DNA of 64,000 nt from Mytilinidion resinicola (Eukaryota > Ascomycota > Dothideomycetes > Mytilinidiales > Mytilinidiaceae), in contig NW_022985459.1 of NCBI RefSeq assembly GCF_010093595.1, forward strand, positions 124,001 through 188,000, read 5' to 3'. Under the pieces are notes generated by a model. That model searched no databases and was not told the DNA's origin. It saw only the letters and a list, made by a program, of their open reading frames with translations. The position numbers and the translations under genes are program-made. Of this stretch, positions 10,933 through 21,920 are shown one piece after another. The first letter of the stretch is position 1, and each line of letters begins with the position of its first letter.

Positions 10933-11886
10933 ATGCCACCCGCAGAGTCAGCCAAACGCAAGCGCGAGTCCGTCGGTCAAACGATTGTCACACTGAAGGC
11001 GGGGCCGGAGGGCGTCCCATTCGACGTACACGGCGAGCTTCTATGCTCAAGCTCGGAATACTTCAGAGGCGCGTTCAAAGGAGGCTTCAAGGAGGCCGAG
11101 GAGCGGAGCATCTCTTTGAGCGATGTCCCTGTGCCTTTAATGCGACAGTTCATCCAATGGCTGTACAATGGGGTCATATTCCCATCTACCGATGGTATTA
11201 TGACTTCGTTTGAGAAGCGACCTCTCGCAGATATCGATCTTCTGGACGAACATGAGCTACTGGATCTGTATGTCTTTGGCGATGCTCACGATATTCCGAC
11301 ACTCCAGCAGGACACGCTCTCGATGATTCAACGCATAACGATCCTGAGGTTAGCGTCGAAGAAGGAAAACATATCAATACAATTCGTTCTGGACGCGTAT
11401 GAGAAGCTTCCTGAAACATCACCGCTCTGCGAATGGCTTGTGAACCACTTCGGCTGTACATGGGACACCAGGAAACTCAGACCTGGAACGAACGACTACG
11501 CCCATCTCCTCCGACTGCCCTGTAAATTCTTTATCGGAGTTGCTCTGGTTTCTCGAAGGAGATTGTCGGAGTCGGAAGAGCAGAAAGAGCCACTGGATTA
11601 TTTCATGCCTGAATTCCATTGTATTCTGGGATGGAATCGTTACTCCCCCCGACGCAACATACAAATCAAATCACCCGCTCCCATTGGACCCAAGTATCTG
11701 TATTCGTGCAGTCTTCATGAGCGCTCTGAGTATCCGCCCTGCCCAGCTTTGTCTTTGTACGAAGACGAGTCTTTTAGGGAGAAATTCCGAAAGATTGGTT
11801 CTCCTGCCACGGACACCAAGCAGCTGCCTTCCTCGTTTCCGAGCTGTGATCTCTCCGTGTCCTCTTCTCCCATGCCTCCCTCTTAA
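10933..11886 (+). CDS. BTB/POZ domain protein (copy 2)
   Basis: Single exon, 317 aa. It starts with a KRKR patch, then TIVTLKAGPEGVPFDVH, FRGAFKGGF, the MRQFIQWLYNG helix and ELLDLYVFGDAHD, the same order as copy 1. The acidic insert of copy 1 is absent; the frame goes straight to the ISIQFVLDAYEKLPETSPLCEWL segment shared with the other copies. The tail is Ser/Pro-rich and longer than in copy 1. Same strand as copy 1 and 825 bp after it, so tandem duplication is likely. Confidence 0.87.
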   Translation: MPPAESAKRKRESVGQTIVTLKAGPEGVPFDVHGELLCSSSEYFRGAFKGGFKEAEERSISLSDVPVPLMRQFIQWLYNGVIFPSTDGIMTSFEKRPLADIDLLDEHELLDLYVFGDAHDIPTLQQDTLSMIQRITILRLASKKENISIQFVLDAYEKLPETSPLCEWLVNHFGCTWDTRKLRPGTNDYAHLLRLPCKFFIGVALVSRRRLSESEEQKEPLDYFMPEFHCILGWNRYSPRRNIQIKSPAPIGPKYLYSCSLHERSEYPPCPALSLYEDESFREKFRKIGSPATDTKQLPSSFPSCDLSVSSSPMPPS

Positions 11887-12242
11887 GGCTGTGGCACGAA
11901 TGAAGTATGAATGGGGAATCGCAATGGATATTTGCACGGAAGGATAGGTGCGCGTCGGGATGTATGCAGGCAGATACAAGGAATAAGAATGATCTGGGAA
12001 CGTGCGGCGATCTTTTCGGACTTTTTCTACTCCTAATTTCGGTATGTTGGAATCAAAAGTAGCAACGGCGCTGGATATCTGGTAAAAGGGCTGACGAATG
12101 GTAATGAATGATGAACTGCAATGATCTTTCGGTCTCCTCACTTAGGTTAAATAAACAAAAGCATACTGGTATTGGTATTGAGTTTTGATCCTGACTGCGA
12201 GACATGAAAGGTATGAAACGCACAAACACATTCTGGGTCTAG
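11887..12242. other. Intergenic, no intact gene
   Basis: Nothing recognised; it separates BTB copy 2 from the BTB tail relic that follows. Confidence 0.35.
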
Positions 12243-12377
12243 TATTTCGACGCGCCTACAGAGGAGCTAAGGCTGACCTGCGAGTTCCATGAGCATTCCG
12301 AGACGGGTTTTTGTCCGGGTAGTGGAGTGGAGGAACTCAATGTTCAGAAGATGGGCTTTAGCTGGACGATAGCGTGA
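12243..12377 (+). pseudogene. Relic of the C-terminus of a further BTB gene
   Basis: An open stretch ending at TGA 12375-12377 encodes EELRLTCEFHEHSETG followed by a short tail. It matches the end of BTB copy 1 (DELTCQLHEHTLTGQC) in position and motif. No BTB domain or start codon lies upstream, so only the tail of a third tandem copy survives. Confidence 0.7.
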
Positions 12378-12529
12378 AACTCATCTTCACGGTGAAAGCA
12401 TTCCCGCATTTGGCATCGAGTATGGGACCTCGGCTCGGTCAACTTCATCCAGCTCGTGTACAGCCGTGCGTATTGCAAGCTATGCATTCATCGAAATGAG
12501 CCTACTTCACTGGGTATCGTCACAACTCT

Positions 12530-13615
12530 TCAATGCATCGTATAATAAACCTGCAACGCCCCCTCGACACACTGCACCAACCCGAAAAACAGCGTGAGCA
12601 CCAGCACCACTATCGCAACCCAGAAGGTATACCACTGCACCCCGTTCCGCCGATCGCACCACCACTGTGCCAATGTCCGCGGACGTGCCTCGTCAAAGAC
12701 TTGCTTGAGGATCACGAGCCGGTCGTGCCAGAATGTGAAGTTTGAGATCTGCCGGTCGTCGGTCTTGAGGTGGCCGCAGTGGGCGAGACAGGGGTCGAGG
12801 CTGTGCAAGGCAGACGCCTTGGGCGACCATTTGCGTGTTTGTGGGTCGGATTGGGGGAAGAGGAGGGCGAGAGTGCGGAGAGTTTCGTTGATTAAGTTTG
12901 GTGGGAAAAGCGGGCTGTGAGGGATGGTGAGCCTTCGAATCGTGCAAGATGGATGGCGCGGGGCTTACTTCTGCAGTTGGAGTTCCAAGAATGATGCGTG
13001 GTGAAATACGGTCACTTTTGTATCGTCGTCGGTCATGCGGAGGTGGTCTGCGAGGTTGTTGGTCCAGACTATCTCGATTCCTGCGATTCGGCCTAGATTG
13101 CGACCGTTGAAAGTCTTTTCCAGCTTTACCCCGTCATGTGTATGAGCCGGAGGGGTGTTGAAGTATGCGTGCACGAAGTCCTTGAGGGTTCCCTTGTCCC
13201 AGTCAAGCTGCGAGCGTCCAGAGAAGCCGTATTGAAGGTTGCCAAAATCCAGCATCAAGAGCAGCCGCGCTGCAAGGTCAATAGAGCTATCGAGGAGCTC
13301 ATCTTCGTTGGGAGGAGTGGGCTTCAAAAGAGCTGGTCTTAAAGAGTCTCTAAGTTGTTCTCTCAAGACGGCCCCTCTAAGTTGAAAGACGATGTCGAGA
13401 ACATTGCGATGGGTTCGGGCGGAGATGTGCCTACCCGCGTCATGCAAGGCGTGGCTGCACTCTTCGACGTAGTAGGACCAGTAAGCCCGGAGCTCGAGGT
13501 TTCTTGCATTCAACTGCTGCTGGGTGTTATTCACATCCCAGAGGTGGCGAGTGATGAGGGCTTTGGTGTCGTTGGAGAGGGGAAGGTCGAGGAGGGAACT
13601 GTCGAGGGACGACAT
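12530..13615 (-). CDS. Tail-anchored fungal protein of unknown function, two exons
   Basis: Exons 13615-12969 and 12914-12530 with a 54 nt intron (GTAAGC ... CAG) give 343 aa. Seen features: a mostly helical, charged N-terminal and central region; near the C-terminus the conserved WWCDRRNGVQWYTF motif followed by one hydrophobic segment (FWVAIVVLVLTLFFGLVQ, about residues 313-335) and a short tail ending Tyr-Tyr-Thr-Met-His. This end is recurrent in a family of Pezizomycotina hypothetical proteins. I infer a single-pass membrane protein with the large domain on one side. It lies head-to-head with the decayed protease gene at 14037, 421 bp between start codons. No enzymatic motif is recognised. 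Confidence 0.8.
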
Positions 13616-14036
13616 GGCGGAACTCCGAAACCTCTCTATTCTGGACAGTAGTTCAACACTACCTTTGTACTAAGCCCACGTTTTACGTTAATCGCAAATT
13701 CTCAAATAACTCCGTCATTATCATTCCCTGATCTCAAGTTGCTGAAGACGAGCCATCGCATTGAAAGTTCAGGCAACCTGGAAAGAAGGCAACTGGATTT
13801 GAGCCCTGCGCCTCCACGAATGCATCTTCCTTGGCCCATCGGCTGAGACCCCTACGAATCAATTTGTATTCCAAGTTGCCAGCCAGGCAGTTCGCTGCAG
13901 CTGCACCTCTCTAACCACCATGGGTGGGACTCTGGGGCAACGATATCTAGCCTCTTCGTTTTCCCAAAGTCTACTTGTCTCGGGCTCTTGCAGCACGTCT
14001 CGTATATTCTAATCACTTTGCGATGCCTAGATAAAC
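13616..14036. other. Divergent intergenic region
   Basis: Shared upstream region of the minus-strand membrane protein and the plus-strand decayed protease gene. No separate gene or clear TATA box is seen. Confidence 0.4.
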
Positions 14037-15509
14037 ATGAACATATTTCCGCGCCTGCGCCGGAGCAGGACCAGTAAGTCATCCTGGCCGGGCCCTGAAT
14101 TGTTGGTCGGCCGATACATCGGGAAATTCGGAAAGGACTGCTGCTGGGAAGCAATAGGGCCTGCGAGGGAGGCCTTCGTCACACTAGCTCCCGATATCAA
14201 ATCTCATCTTGACGAAAGAAGTGAGCCACAGACTAGCACTAGCTGGGTCACGTATTCGGTATACATGATTGGAGGCCGCGCCAGTACTGCATCGCCGACC
14301 ATCATTTTCTGCTCTAGTGACCGAAGCCTACGACGGCAGTTCAGGCAAATCGTCAAAGAGAGCGGTCTTTTGGGCTCGTACCCAGGAGTGCGGACCAGTG
14401 ATATGTCAAAAGCACCCGACTTCAACCAGCTCGTTCAACTGGCGCCTGATGAAAATGCTAGAGCTTCTCATAGTCCAAAATTGGAGTCGAAAATCTACAT
14501 TGTCCGGTCGGAATTCGGGGATAGCATCGGGGATTGCAAGCAGCTATACATCAAGAACGGCAACGACGAATCACAAAAGCTTCGAAAGACGACCTTGGGA
14601 GGTGTTATCACCTTTGAGGGCAGACCTTACCTCATCACCGCTGGGCATGCTTTTCAAAACGGCCCGGATCCATTTTTGTCTGCGCAAGTAGAGAACACAA
14701 GCATTGATTTTGACTTCGACGACGAAAGCGAGCCTGAAGACGATATATACGCAGACCACAACGTCGAAGCTACAAGCAAAGGTAGCATCACCCCGGAATA
14801 TGCGAGCTCTGGGTTGGAAGGCTCCTCCTTATCACAAGCTCCGGAAAGTGGAGTGGATAGCTTGCAGTCTCAACCAGCGGTTGACAGAGAAGACCCTGTC
14901 TCATTGTCCCTAATTGACACCGGAAGTCTCTTCATTTCATCATTCGACGCCACTGGTGACGGCTTGGACTACGCGCTTATCGACCCATCCGACGATATGT
15001 TGAACTCAGGCATCGTGTCAAGATCAAACGAATTCAAACCCCCCTGGCAACTCGGGGAACCAGGGGATCGAGCTCTTAGACCGTCAATTGTTGCACGCTC
15101 TATCTCAGCGGACGTGAAAATAATTGCTATAACCGGATCTAGAGGACCCATGTCCGGTAGGCTATCTGGAACGCCGTAGTTCGTGACTCTACCTGGTTCT
15201 CCCCAATGTCAGGAGGTCTACACAATATATCTGGACGGCCCACTCGAGACTGGCGACTGCGGGACGTGGGTCATGGATGCAACCAATGGCGATCTATACG
15301 GTCATATCGTTGCAGGCAGTCCAAATTCTGGGGTAGCATGCATCATTCCTGCGTCTCAAATCTTTGACCAGATTGCAAAACGTCTTGGCAGCGCTTTGAA
15401 GTTTCCCATCGGCCAAAAACACGAAGTCAGGGACTCGCCGCTACTCTTGCAGAACCCCGTGTTCGCTACTGATTACCTCGGTGTCGCCACCAATGTCGCC
15501 TCTACGTGA
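14037..15509 (+). pseudogene. Decayed twin of the protease-Png1 gene (protease part)
   Basis: ATG 14037 opens a frame closely similar to the intact gene at 17214 along its whole N-terminal and protease part: CCWEAIGPARE, WVTYSVYMIG, ITAGHAF with the His, LDYALI with the Asp, and GDCGTWV with the nucleophile Cys. The frame is cut by TAG at 15177-15179, where the twin has a Ser codon, and then continues in the same frame for 110 codons (FVTLPGSPQC...) to TGA 15507-15509. Beyond that the Png1 part is missing apart from a relic at 16240-16434. This is either a pseudogene with a nonsense mutation or, less likely, a stop-readthrough gene. The truncated product would lack the nucleophile. Confidence 0.85.
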
Positions 15510-16239
15510 TTCAACCTTTGCCAGGTAGGCCCATGATAGTTATGCAAGCTCTTCGGACAACCGAGATGATAATGGACCTGTTCAAGATGGCCTCGATGAG
15601 TTTGGGACTACTCCGACACAGCATAACTACATGGAGGCACTACGAAGCTTCCAGGAACACGAAAGGGGCCGCTCGCGTTCACAGCATCACGGTTATGACG
15701 ATAATGGCCAGCAAGGGGATGGGATTGCAAGGCATGATCATGCGCCGATGGTTATTGACCTGTTTAATGACCATGTGCCGATAGTCACTGGCCATGCGCC
15801 GAAGGTCAATGGCCGTGGCTATGAGCGAAGGCCGAGTGAGCCGACAAGCAGCGCTGCATGATCATCAACAGCATCCGTACCCAGACCCCGACTTTTGTTT
15901 CCTACGGTCTTTTATGACGACAAGAACAAGCTTCCCGATATACCCACCTTTGACATACGCCGCGCCAACGGCTACGCGGCGATGGTCAATGGCTATCGCA
16001 ACCGCATCCGAAGGTCAGTGAGCAGCCATACGTAATGAGTCATTGCTAAAGCATCAACAGTTGGTTCCTCAATTTGAACCCCGTCGCTAGCTGGAACCCT
16101 TTCGCGGTCGACTGAATAGATTAGGGCATTTCGGCTATGGCATGGACAACATAAACGTAGTAATTCTTTTGCTGGTAATGTGGCAAATTCCTTGATATAA
16201 ATGAGGACATCTGCTGGTATCATTCCACAATCTACTTCA
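15510..16239 (+). other. Remnant region between protease relic and last-exon relic
   Basis: The stretch from about 15540 to 15861 is open in another frame and encodes a Gly/His/Arg/Asp-rich segment (HERGRSRSQHHGYDDNGQ) with an internal repeat of an APMVID / VPIVTG type. It does not resemble the Png1 core. Around 16150-16230 there is weak similarity to the last part of the twin's first exon. I read it as the altered middle of the decayed twin. Confidence 0.4.
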
Positions 16240-16434
16240 TTCAGGTACAGAAGGGAGATAGTGCGAATGAGGGAACAAGCGGTAAGAAAGTAGTTTTGTC
16301 CGATTCCATGAAAGCGTTTTGAATGCTAATACAACGCAGTATCTCATTGCTGGCTCCGGCGGAGATGTTGTTGCAGTGGGACTGGGGACCTGCAGTATCA
16401 GTTTAATCAAAATCGTGACGATGAACGAAAGTAG
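16240..16434 (+). pseudogene. Relic of the last intron and exon of a protease-Png1 gene
   Basis: A donor GTAAGA at 16282, a TGCTAAT branch site and acceptor CAG ending 16339 give a 58 nt intron in the same phase as the 53 nt last intron of the intact gene. The following 95 nt (to TAG 16434) align with the intact last exon: both encode WLR-x-R, SGT, Q-x-x-F and NRD in order. This shows that the decayed first copy once extended to a Png1 end. Confidence 0.75.
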
Positions 16435-17213
16435 CTTTGGATTTCCTTGCATAGATAGAAGGCGGGTACAAGGGAAGATTACGATCCCGATATTCTCCAG
16501 ACGTGATAAAACGCTCCTAGTATTCAGCCGACATCAGAGCTTTCTAGAACCTTGTATGTCTTGAAGCCTTTGGAATGTTCCGTGTTTCTAGATTGCCAAA
16601 AGGAAAAGATGAGGTCTCCATGTGCTAGTCACATGATCTTGCACCCGTGATGCCCAAATCTCAGAAATTAAAATGAATCAATTTCTGCCGATTGACACAT
16701 GACTACAGTAGCTAAGCAACGCTGTTCTAAACGCGATGCAAAGGTCCAATTATACTCTTGAGTGATGAGGGTTTTGATGTTGGTGGAGAATGGGGCGAGA
16801 TTTGAGGGCTCTTCCCAAAGCTCTCTACTCTACTTGGGACGGCACTTCAACATCCTGACATCCACCCCACACATTGGATAGGCTTCAAGAACCCTCCAAC
16901 GTCCCATCAGGCATCGTCTTGTACCCTTCAATATGTCTAGTCTACAATGCCATCATCCAGGTGCCATCATCGTCCGCCTTGAGAAAGAAGGCAACCGAAT
17001 TCGCGTCCTCCCCCAGGTTTCTGCGGGGACGCGTCACGATGGCTAAGCAGCGTCGCCAGCTTGCTCGTATTGGTGGCGATCTGGAAGGCTGTTCCCCCAA
17101 GGACGCAAAGATGAATTTGGTTAAGTCTATCTTATTTTCCGCAAAGTCTGCACGAAGCATAAATCTTCCTTCTCATCACTTTCCTCCGTTCTGGGCACCT
17201 GCCATGCCTAGAC
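16435..17213. other. Intergenic upstream of the protease-Png1 gene
   Basis: No gene seen; the frames present are short. It presumably contains the promoter of the gene starting at 17214. Confidence 0.35.
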
Positions 17214-20200
17214 ATGGACGCCTTCGCGAGAATACGTCGAAGCAGAGCAAGTAAACCTGCCTGGGCTGAGCCACAATCGTCTATCGGTCAGTATATAGGA
17301 AAGATTGGAAGAAATTGCTGCTGGGAAGCTACTGGACCAGCGAGAGAGACATTCGTTAAGCTGGGCCCGGAGATCAAGTCTTGTCTCGATAAACGGAGCG
17401 AACCTCTACCCAGCTGGGTGACATACTCGGTGTATATGATTGGTAACTCCCCGAAGACCGCATCACCAACCATTGTATTCTGTTCTAGCGATTCCAGCCT
17501 GCGTCGTGAGATTCGAAAGATCGTCAAAGAGAGTGGTCTTCTCAGCATATATCCTGGCCTGCGAACTGGAGATATGGCAAGGGCGCCTGATTTTGATCAG
17601 CTGGTTCAACTGGCGACGGATGAAATGGGGTCAGGTAATGATGGGCCCGTGTCGGAGAGTGACTTGACTCTCCCACCAACCATTTACGCCTTTCCAACAG
17701 ATAGTGCTCCTGGTACGCAAATCTACATTCAAGGTTCCAATGAAGAGCTCGACATCCCGCGGAAGGCCACTGTCGGTGGTGTAGTCGAGTTTGCAAGCAA
17801 GCACTATTACCTGACGGCCGGACACGCTTTCAAGCGTCATCCTGACCCTTTCATGTTTCAGCAGCCGGATGGCAGTGACTACGAACTCGAACTTGACGAC
17901 GAAAGCGACATGGACGAAGAGTTCTCAATAGACCATGTCGAAGCCACCAGCAGAGGTAGTATTACCCCGGAGTATGCTGATTCTGAAGCGGGTTCATCAG
18001 CTTACGACGAGCATTCCTGCACATCAAGGAGTAGACCAGAAAGCCTAGGAGAGTGGAGCAGTCCCGACCCGGAGTTAGACATTACTACTCGGAGTGAAAA
18101 TCGGGTACGATTCACACCTCAAAGGACCGACGAATCTGCACTGCCGACTCTCTCATCCCTTGTCAACGTAGGAAATCTTAACATAACGTCATTCGACTCG
18201 CAGGACGATAGCTTGGACTATGCCCTTATTGAAGTTACCTCCGGTACGCTATCAAACATGCTCAACGTCTACGGAAAAGAAGGAAACCGTTTATGTGCTC
18301 CGCGAAGGATTCAGCGCAGCAGCTTTGTCGATGTCTCTATATTCGCTGCCACTGGGTCCAAAGGTCTCATCGCTGGTCGAATGTCAGGAACGCCATCATT
18401 TATGCGTCTACCTGGTAGCACATTATGTCAAGAGGTCTACACAATACATTTAGCCGGGCCTGTTGCAAATGGCGACTGCGGATCTTGGGTCATGAACGCG
18501 GACAGCGGAGATCTCTATGGACATATCGTTGCTGGCTCTCCAGAGTCCGGAGTCGCATACATTATCCCTGCTTACCAAGTGTTTGATCGAATTGGAGAAC
18601 GACTCGGTGGCGTCTTGACGCTTCCTTCGTCGACGGAATTTACATCCCAACCTAAAGCTACACAAGCACTGGGTATTGCAACGGACGTCAACCAGGCAAC
18701 GGCTCGACGGCATTCCGTAGCAGCACCAACCGGCCTTTTGAGTCACATAGTAAATGAGGCCGGCAGCAGCCAGCACCCTTCTACACCTTCAGGGCTATCA
18801 GAGAGCGACCAGCTGGCTAGGGACTTGACCGGCAAATTTCGAAGCATCCTGAGTATCAAACGAATGGACCAATTAGCAGCTCGTGGAGCCGCATCAAGGG
18901 CACGAACCCCCCCAACACTATCGGCATCCTCCCGTTCAATACAGTCTCCGCCGTCGTATTCGAGTTTCCGTAATGCTCCCTCAATACCGCCGCCGCCATC
19001 GTACTCAAGCCTCCGCAATATTCCCTTGGTACCGCAACCTCCGCAAGATGCCCGATCATTTCGATTCAGAGACTTGTTGCACTCGCTATCTAACATACCT
19101 CTCCGCTGGGAGGACTCCGTCTTGCTAGACAAAGCCTTGGAAGTCGTGCCATTGGAACATATCTACGACGAAGCAGAACAAGAGAGCCAAATTCTCCAAA
19201 TGGAGGCGGAAAGTCTAGGGCCTGGCAAGAGGGCAGCATGGGACTACCAAGACTGTGTGATACGTGCCCTTTTGCGCTGGTTCAAGCGCTCCTTCTTTAC
19301 CTGGGTCAACAATCCACATTGCACAAGCTGTGGCGGTCCTACGATTGGTCGGGGTATGGCGGAACCTACTGCCAATGAGCGGGCTCTTGCTGCCACAGAA
19401 GTTGAATTGTACCAATGTCCGGCATGTCACAACTATGAAAGGTATGCACGCTACAGCAACGCCTTCACTCTTCTGCGAACTCGACGTGGGCGTGTTGGAG
19501 AATGGACAAACTGCTTTGGCATGCTATGTCGTGCTCTTGGTTCGCGTGTTCGTTGGGTCTGGAATTCTGAAGACCACGTATGGACGGAGGTTTATTCACT
19601 CCATCAAAAAAGATGGATTCACGTTGATGCCTGTGAGGAAGCCTGGGATAAACCACGGCTCTATACCGAAGGCAAGTCTGAACGGCTTGGTAATATGCAA
19701 CGACCTTTCAAACTGATTAGGCTAACCACACACAAATTTATAGGTTGGGGCAGAAAGCTAAGGTATTGCATCGCGTTCTCCGTTGACGGCGCAACTGATG
19801 TTACCCGCCGCTATGTCGGAAATCCGATACGACACGGCCTTGAACGTACCGGGGCACCGGAAAGCTGTCTCTTGCACATACTTGATGAAATAAACGCCAT
19901 GCGTAGAGGGAAGGATACTCCAGAGTACCGATTCAAGATTGAGGGTGAAGACCTCAGAGAGCAACGCGAATTGCGCCATTACGTTATCAGCACTCTCGTA
20001 CGAGATTTCTTGGAAGATATTGATTTTGGAAACCCGACGCATGGGCCGATCACGACAATGAGAGCGGAGACCGCCGATGAACGAAAAGAGCGGGAAGAGA
20101 GTAAGTCCCCTTGATTCCATGGCGGTCCGCTTGTAGTTACTAATGCAACGTAGGGTTTCATCGCTGGCTACGGGCAAGATATGGCAGCAGTGGAACGGAA

Positions 20201-20242
20201 AACCCACAAGAACGATTTGATCCCAATCGTGACATTAGCTGA
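17214..20242 (+). CDS. Fusion: 3C-like (His-Asp-Cys) protease domain + Png1-like domain
   Basis: Exons 17214-20100 and 20154-20242 (intron 53 nt: GTAAGT ... TACTAAT ... TAG) give 991 aa. The N-terminal half holds a chymotrypsin-fold protease-like domain: His204 in LTAGHAF, Asp335 in LDYALIE, and GDCGSWV with Cys422 at the nucleophile position, as in 3C-like cysteine proteases. From about residue 530 a complete ascomycete Png1 region follows: PPSYSS repeats, IYDEAEQESQIL, YQDCVIRALLRWFKRSFF, two CxxC zinc pairs and the transglutaminase core. His788 (DHVWTEV) and Asp805 (HVDACEEAWD) are kept with the usual spacing (27 and 17), but the catalytic Cys is Val761 (GRVGEW), so glycan removal is unlikely; inactive Png1 is reported from Neurospora. 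The fusion is continuous without a stop. Role unknown; ERAD-linked scaffolding joined to proteolysis is one guess. Confidence 0.9.
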
Positions 20243-21533
20243 GACTAGCTGGAAGACGTACGACTATAATGTGAAGGCGACCTAGTACCACGATATTTAG
20301 TAGAGCACACCGTCATACTGTACCACATCAAGCACATCCTGGAGCCAGCTTCCGACCCTCACACAATACCTCACCAACATCACAATCAAGAAACCCAAAA
20401 CAGAACAAAAATGTATGAGCCGAGATTCCCGACGGTCTCAACCTAGTAAAACACCTCAAACTTCATACTCAAACTTCTGTAGGGGAGGTGGAGTTCGATC
20501 TCGGCGTCACATCACCCATATAGAGCGCCTGGATCCTTCACGATGTTCGAATTGAGCATCGGTGCCGTACTAGGTTAGTGTCAAGAACACTCCTAGCACG
20601 ACACGTGGGCCTACTTCCCGTTCTCAAACTCGTTGATCCTGGCGCTACTGTAGGGTGATTCCTCCTTCTGTGAAGAGGCTTATTGTTGGCTTAGCCTCGA
20701 AGCGGAGCTATGGAGTAGAGCTGGGCTTGGAGAGGCGTGATAGGCAGAGATATGGGAGGAGGTCGGATGAGGATGATAGTTGGTTTGTGTATGAGATAGA
20801 TAAGTATTCTGACAAGCGAATGGATGCCTCGTACAAGCTTAATTCGAACTAAAAGTCCCTTATGGGAATGGTGCTATTGTTAAAAAGAATCCCATCTCCT
20901 AACAACTCCTCGTCTTCGCCGTATGCCATCCCTCTCACCATTCACTCTCAATATCCGCAGAAACGTTGTCCAGCGTCACCAACCTTTCCCTTTGCTCTAT
21001 CGTCTCAACAGCATCCCCTAACCACCATATACCCTCCGCTCACTTCTGTTCCCGCTACTACTGCCGATCCTTCGAACGTCACGGCCCGGAACATAGAGAC
21101 GGATTTTCGATATCGCTCCCTATAAAACGAAACCTTATGGGGGCACCCTGGACATTGCTGAATAAGTACGCACAGACTATTGGGTTGTCACTGTGTTTCT
21201 TGTTCCTTCCCAACCGTACACTCTCCACAATGCTGGATCTCCTTCATGCAGCGCGAGGTTAGGTTGGCCGCTGAGTGGGGGTAAAGGTGGGTAGCCGAAT
21301 ATGAGGCTAGAAAAGAGGCGAGGGGGAGGGAGAGGGGAAGGGGGAGGGAAGGTGAATAGCTCCTGCGACATCCGAGGACCGGGACGGGTGGGGGTGCGCG
21401 TGCTGGGGAGACGGAGCGAGGGTTATAGGAGCGGTGTAGTCGGCGTCGGTGGGCTATGTAAAGGGCGGACGGAGAGTCTGTGCTGGGAGTGGTGCGAGAC
21501 TCTCCTTTGCTCGGATTAGCTGGAGGGGTGCTT
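20243..21533. other. Intergenic, no supported gene
   Basis: A 65-codon frame at 20655-20852 has no ATG and no known motif. At 21300-21360 there is a G/A-rich tract (GAGGGGGAGGGAGAGGGG). Nothing else is recognised. Confidence 0.35.
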
Positions 21534-21920
21534 TTATTTGGTTGAGCGCGCGGTTTTGTCGGAGGAGTGGTCGTGCTGTGAGGCCGAGCTGAGAGTTTTG
21601 ACTTCCAAACAGATAGCATGGAGTTCATGCATCATGCGTTCGAGGACGGCGATGGAGTCTTCGCCGGTGACTGGCAAGCTCTCTTTGCCCACAGCAGCTG
21701 GAGAGAGTTGTTCGTCTGAAGTAGCTGGAGGCGTCGATTTGATGATATCGCGTTCCATCTCTGCTAGCGAGAGGGCGTGCAACAAGGCAAATTCGAGAGC
21801 CTTCAGTTCATCCATCTGGCGTTCAAGAGTAGCGAGAAGGTCGGTGGTGACTGTCAAGCGCTTTTTGTCCCCAACACCTGGGGAGACCTTTCGGCCTGGG
21901 GTTGGCGAAGGGAACTCCAT
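21534..21920 (-). CDS. Small hypothetical protein with two coiled-coil-like repeats
   Basis: ATG 21920, 128 aa. Two ~38-residue modules are related: VGDKKRLTVTTDLLATLERQ followed by MDELKALEFALLHAL, and VGKESLPVTGEDSIAVLERM followed by MHELHAICLEVKTL. Each is a Lys-Val-Thr lead-in and an amphipathic LER-M-x-EL helix. The tail is Ser/His/Lys-rich. Not recognised as a known family. The internal duplication at protein level argues that the frame is real; an upstream exon cannot be excluded. Confidence 0.5.
   Translation of the reverse strand: MEFPSPTPGRKVSPGVGDKKRLTVTTDLLATLERQMDELKALEFALLHALSLAEMERDIIKSTPPATSDEQLSPAAVGKESLPVTGEDSIAVLERMMHELHAICLEVKTLSSASQHDHSSDKTARSTK

Noticed and set aside
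12955..13600. Plus-strand frames opposite the tail-anchored protein gene
   Set aside because: Antisense shadows; the spliced minus-strand model gives one continuous conserved protein.
16340..16500. Frame YLIAGSGGDVVAVGLGTC in the relic
   Set aside because: The intron phase shared with the intact gene selects the other frame (CWLRRR ... SGT ... NRD), so this frame is a shadow.
20655..20852. 65-codon frame IPPSVKRLIVGLASKRSYGV...
   Set aside because: Starts with GTG, no recognisable family, no intron or promoter context.
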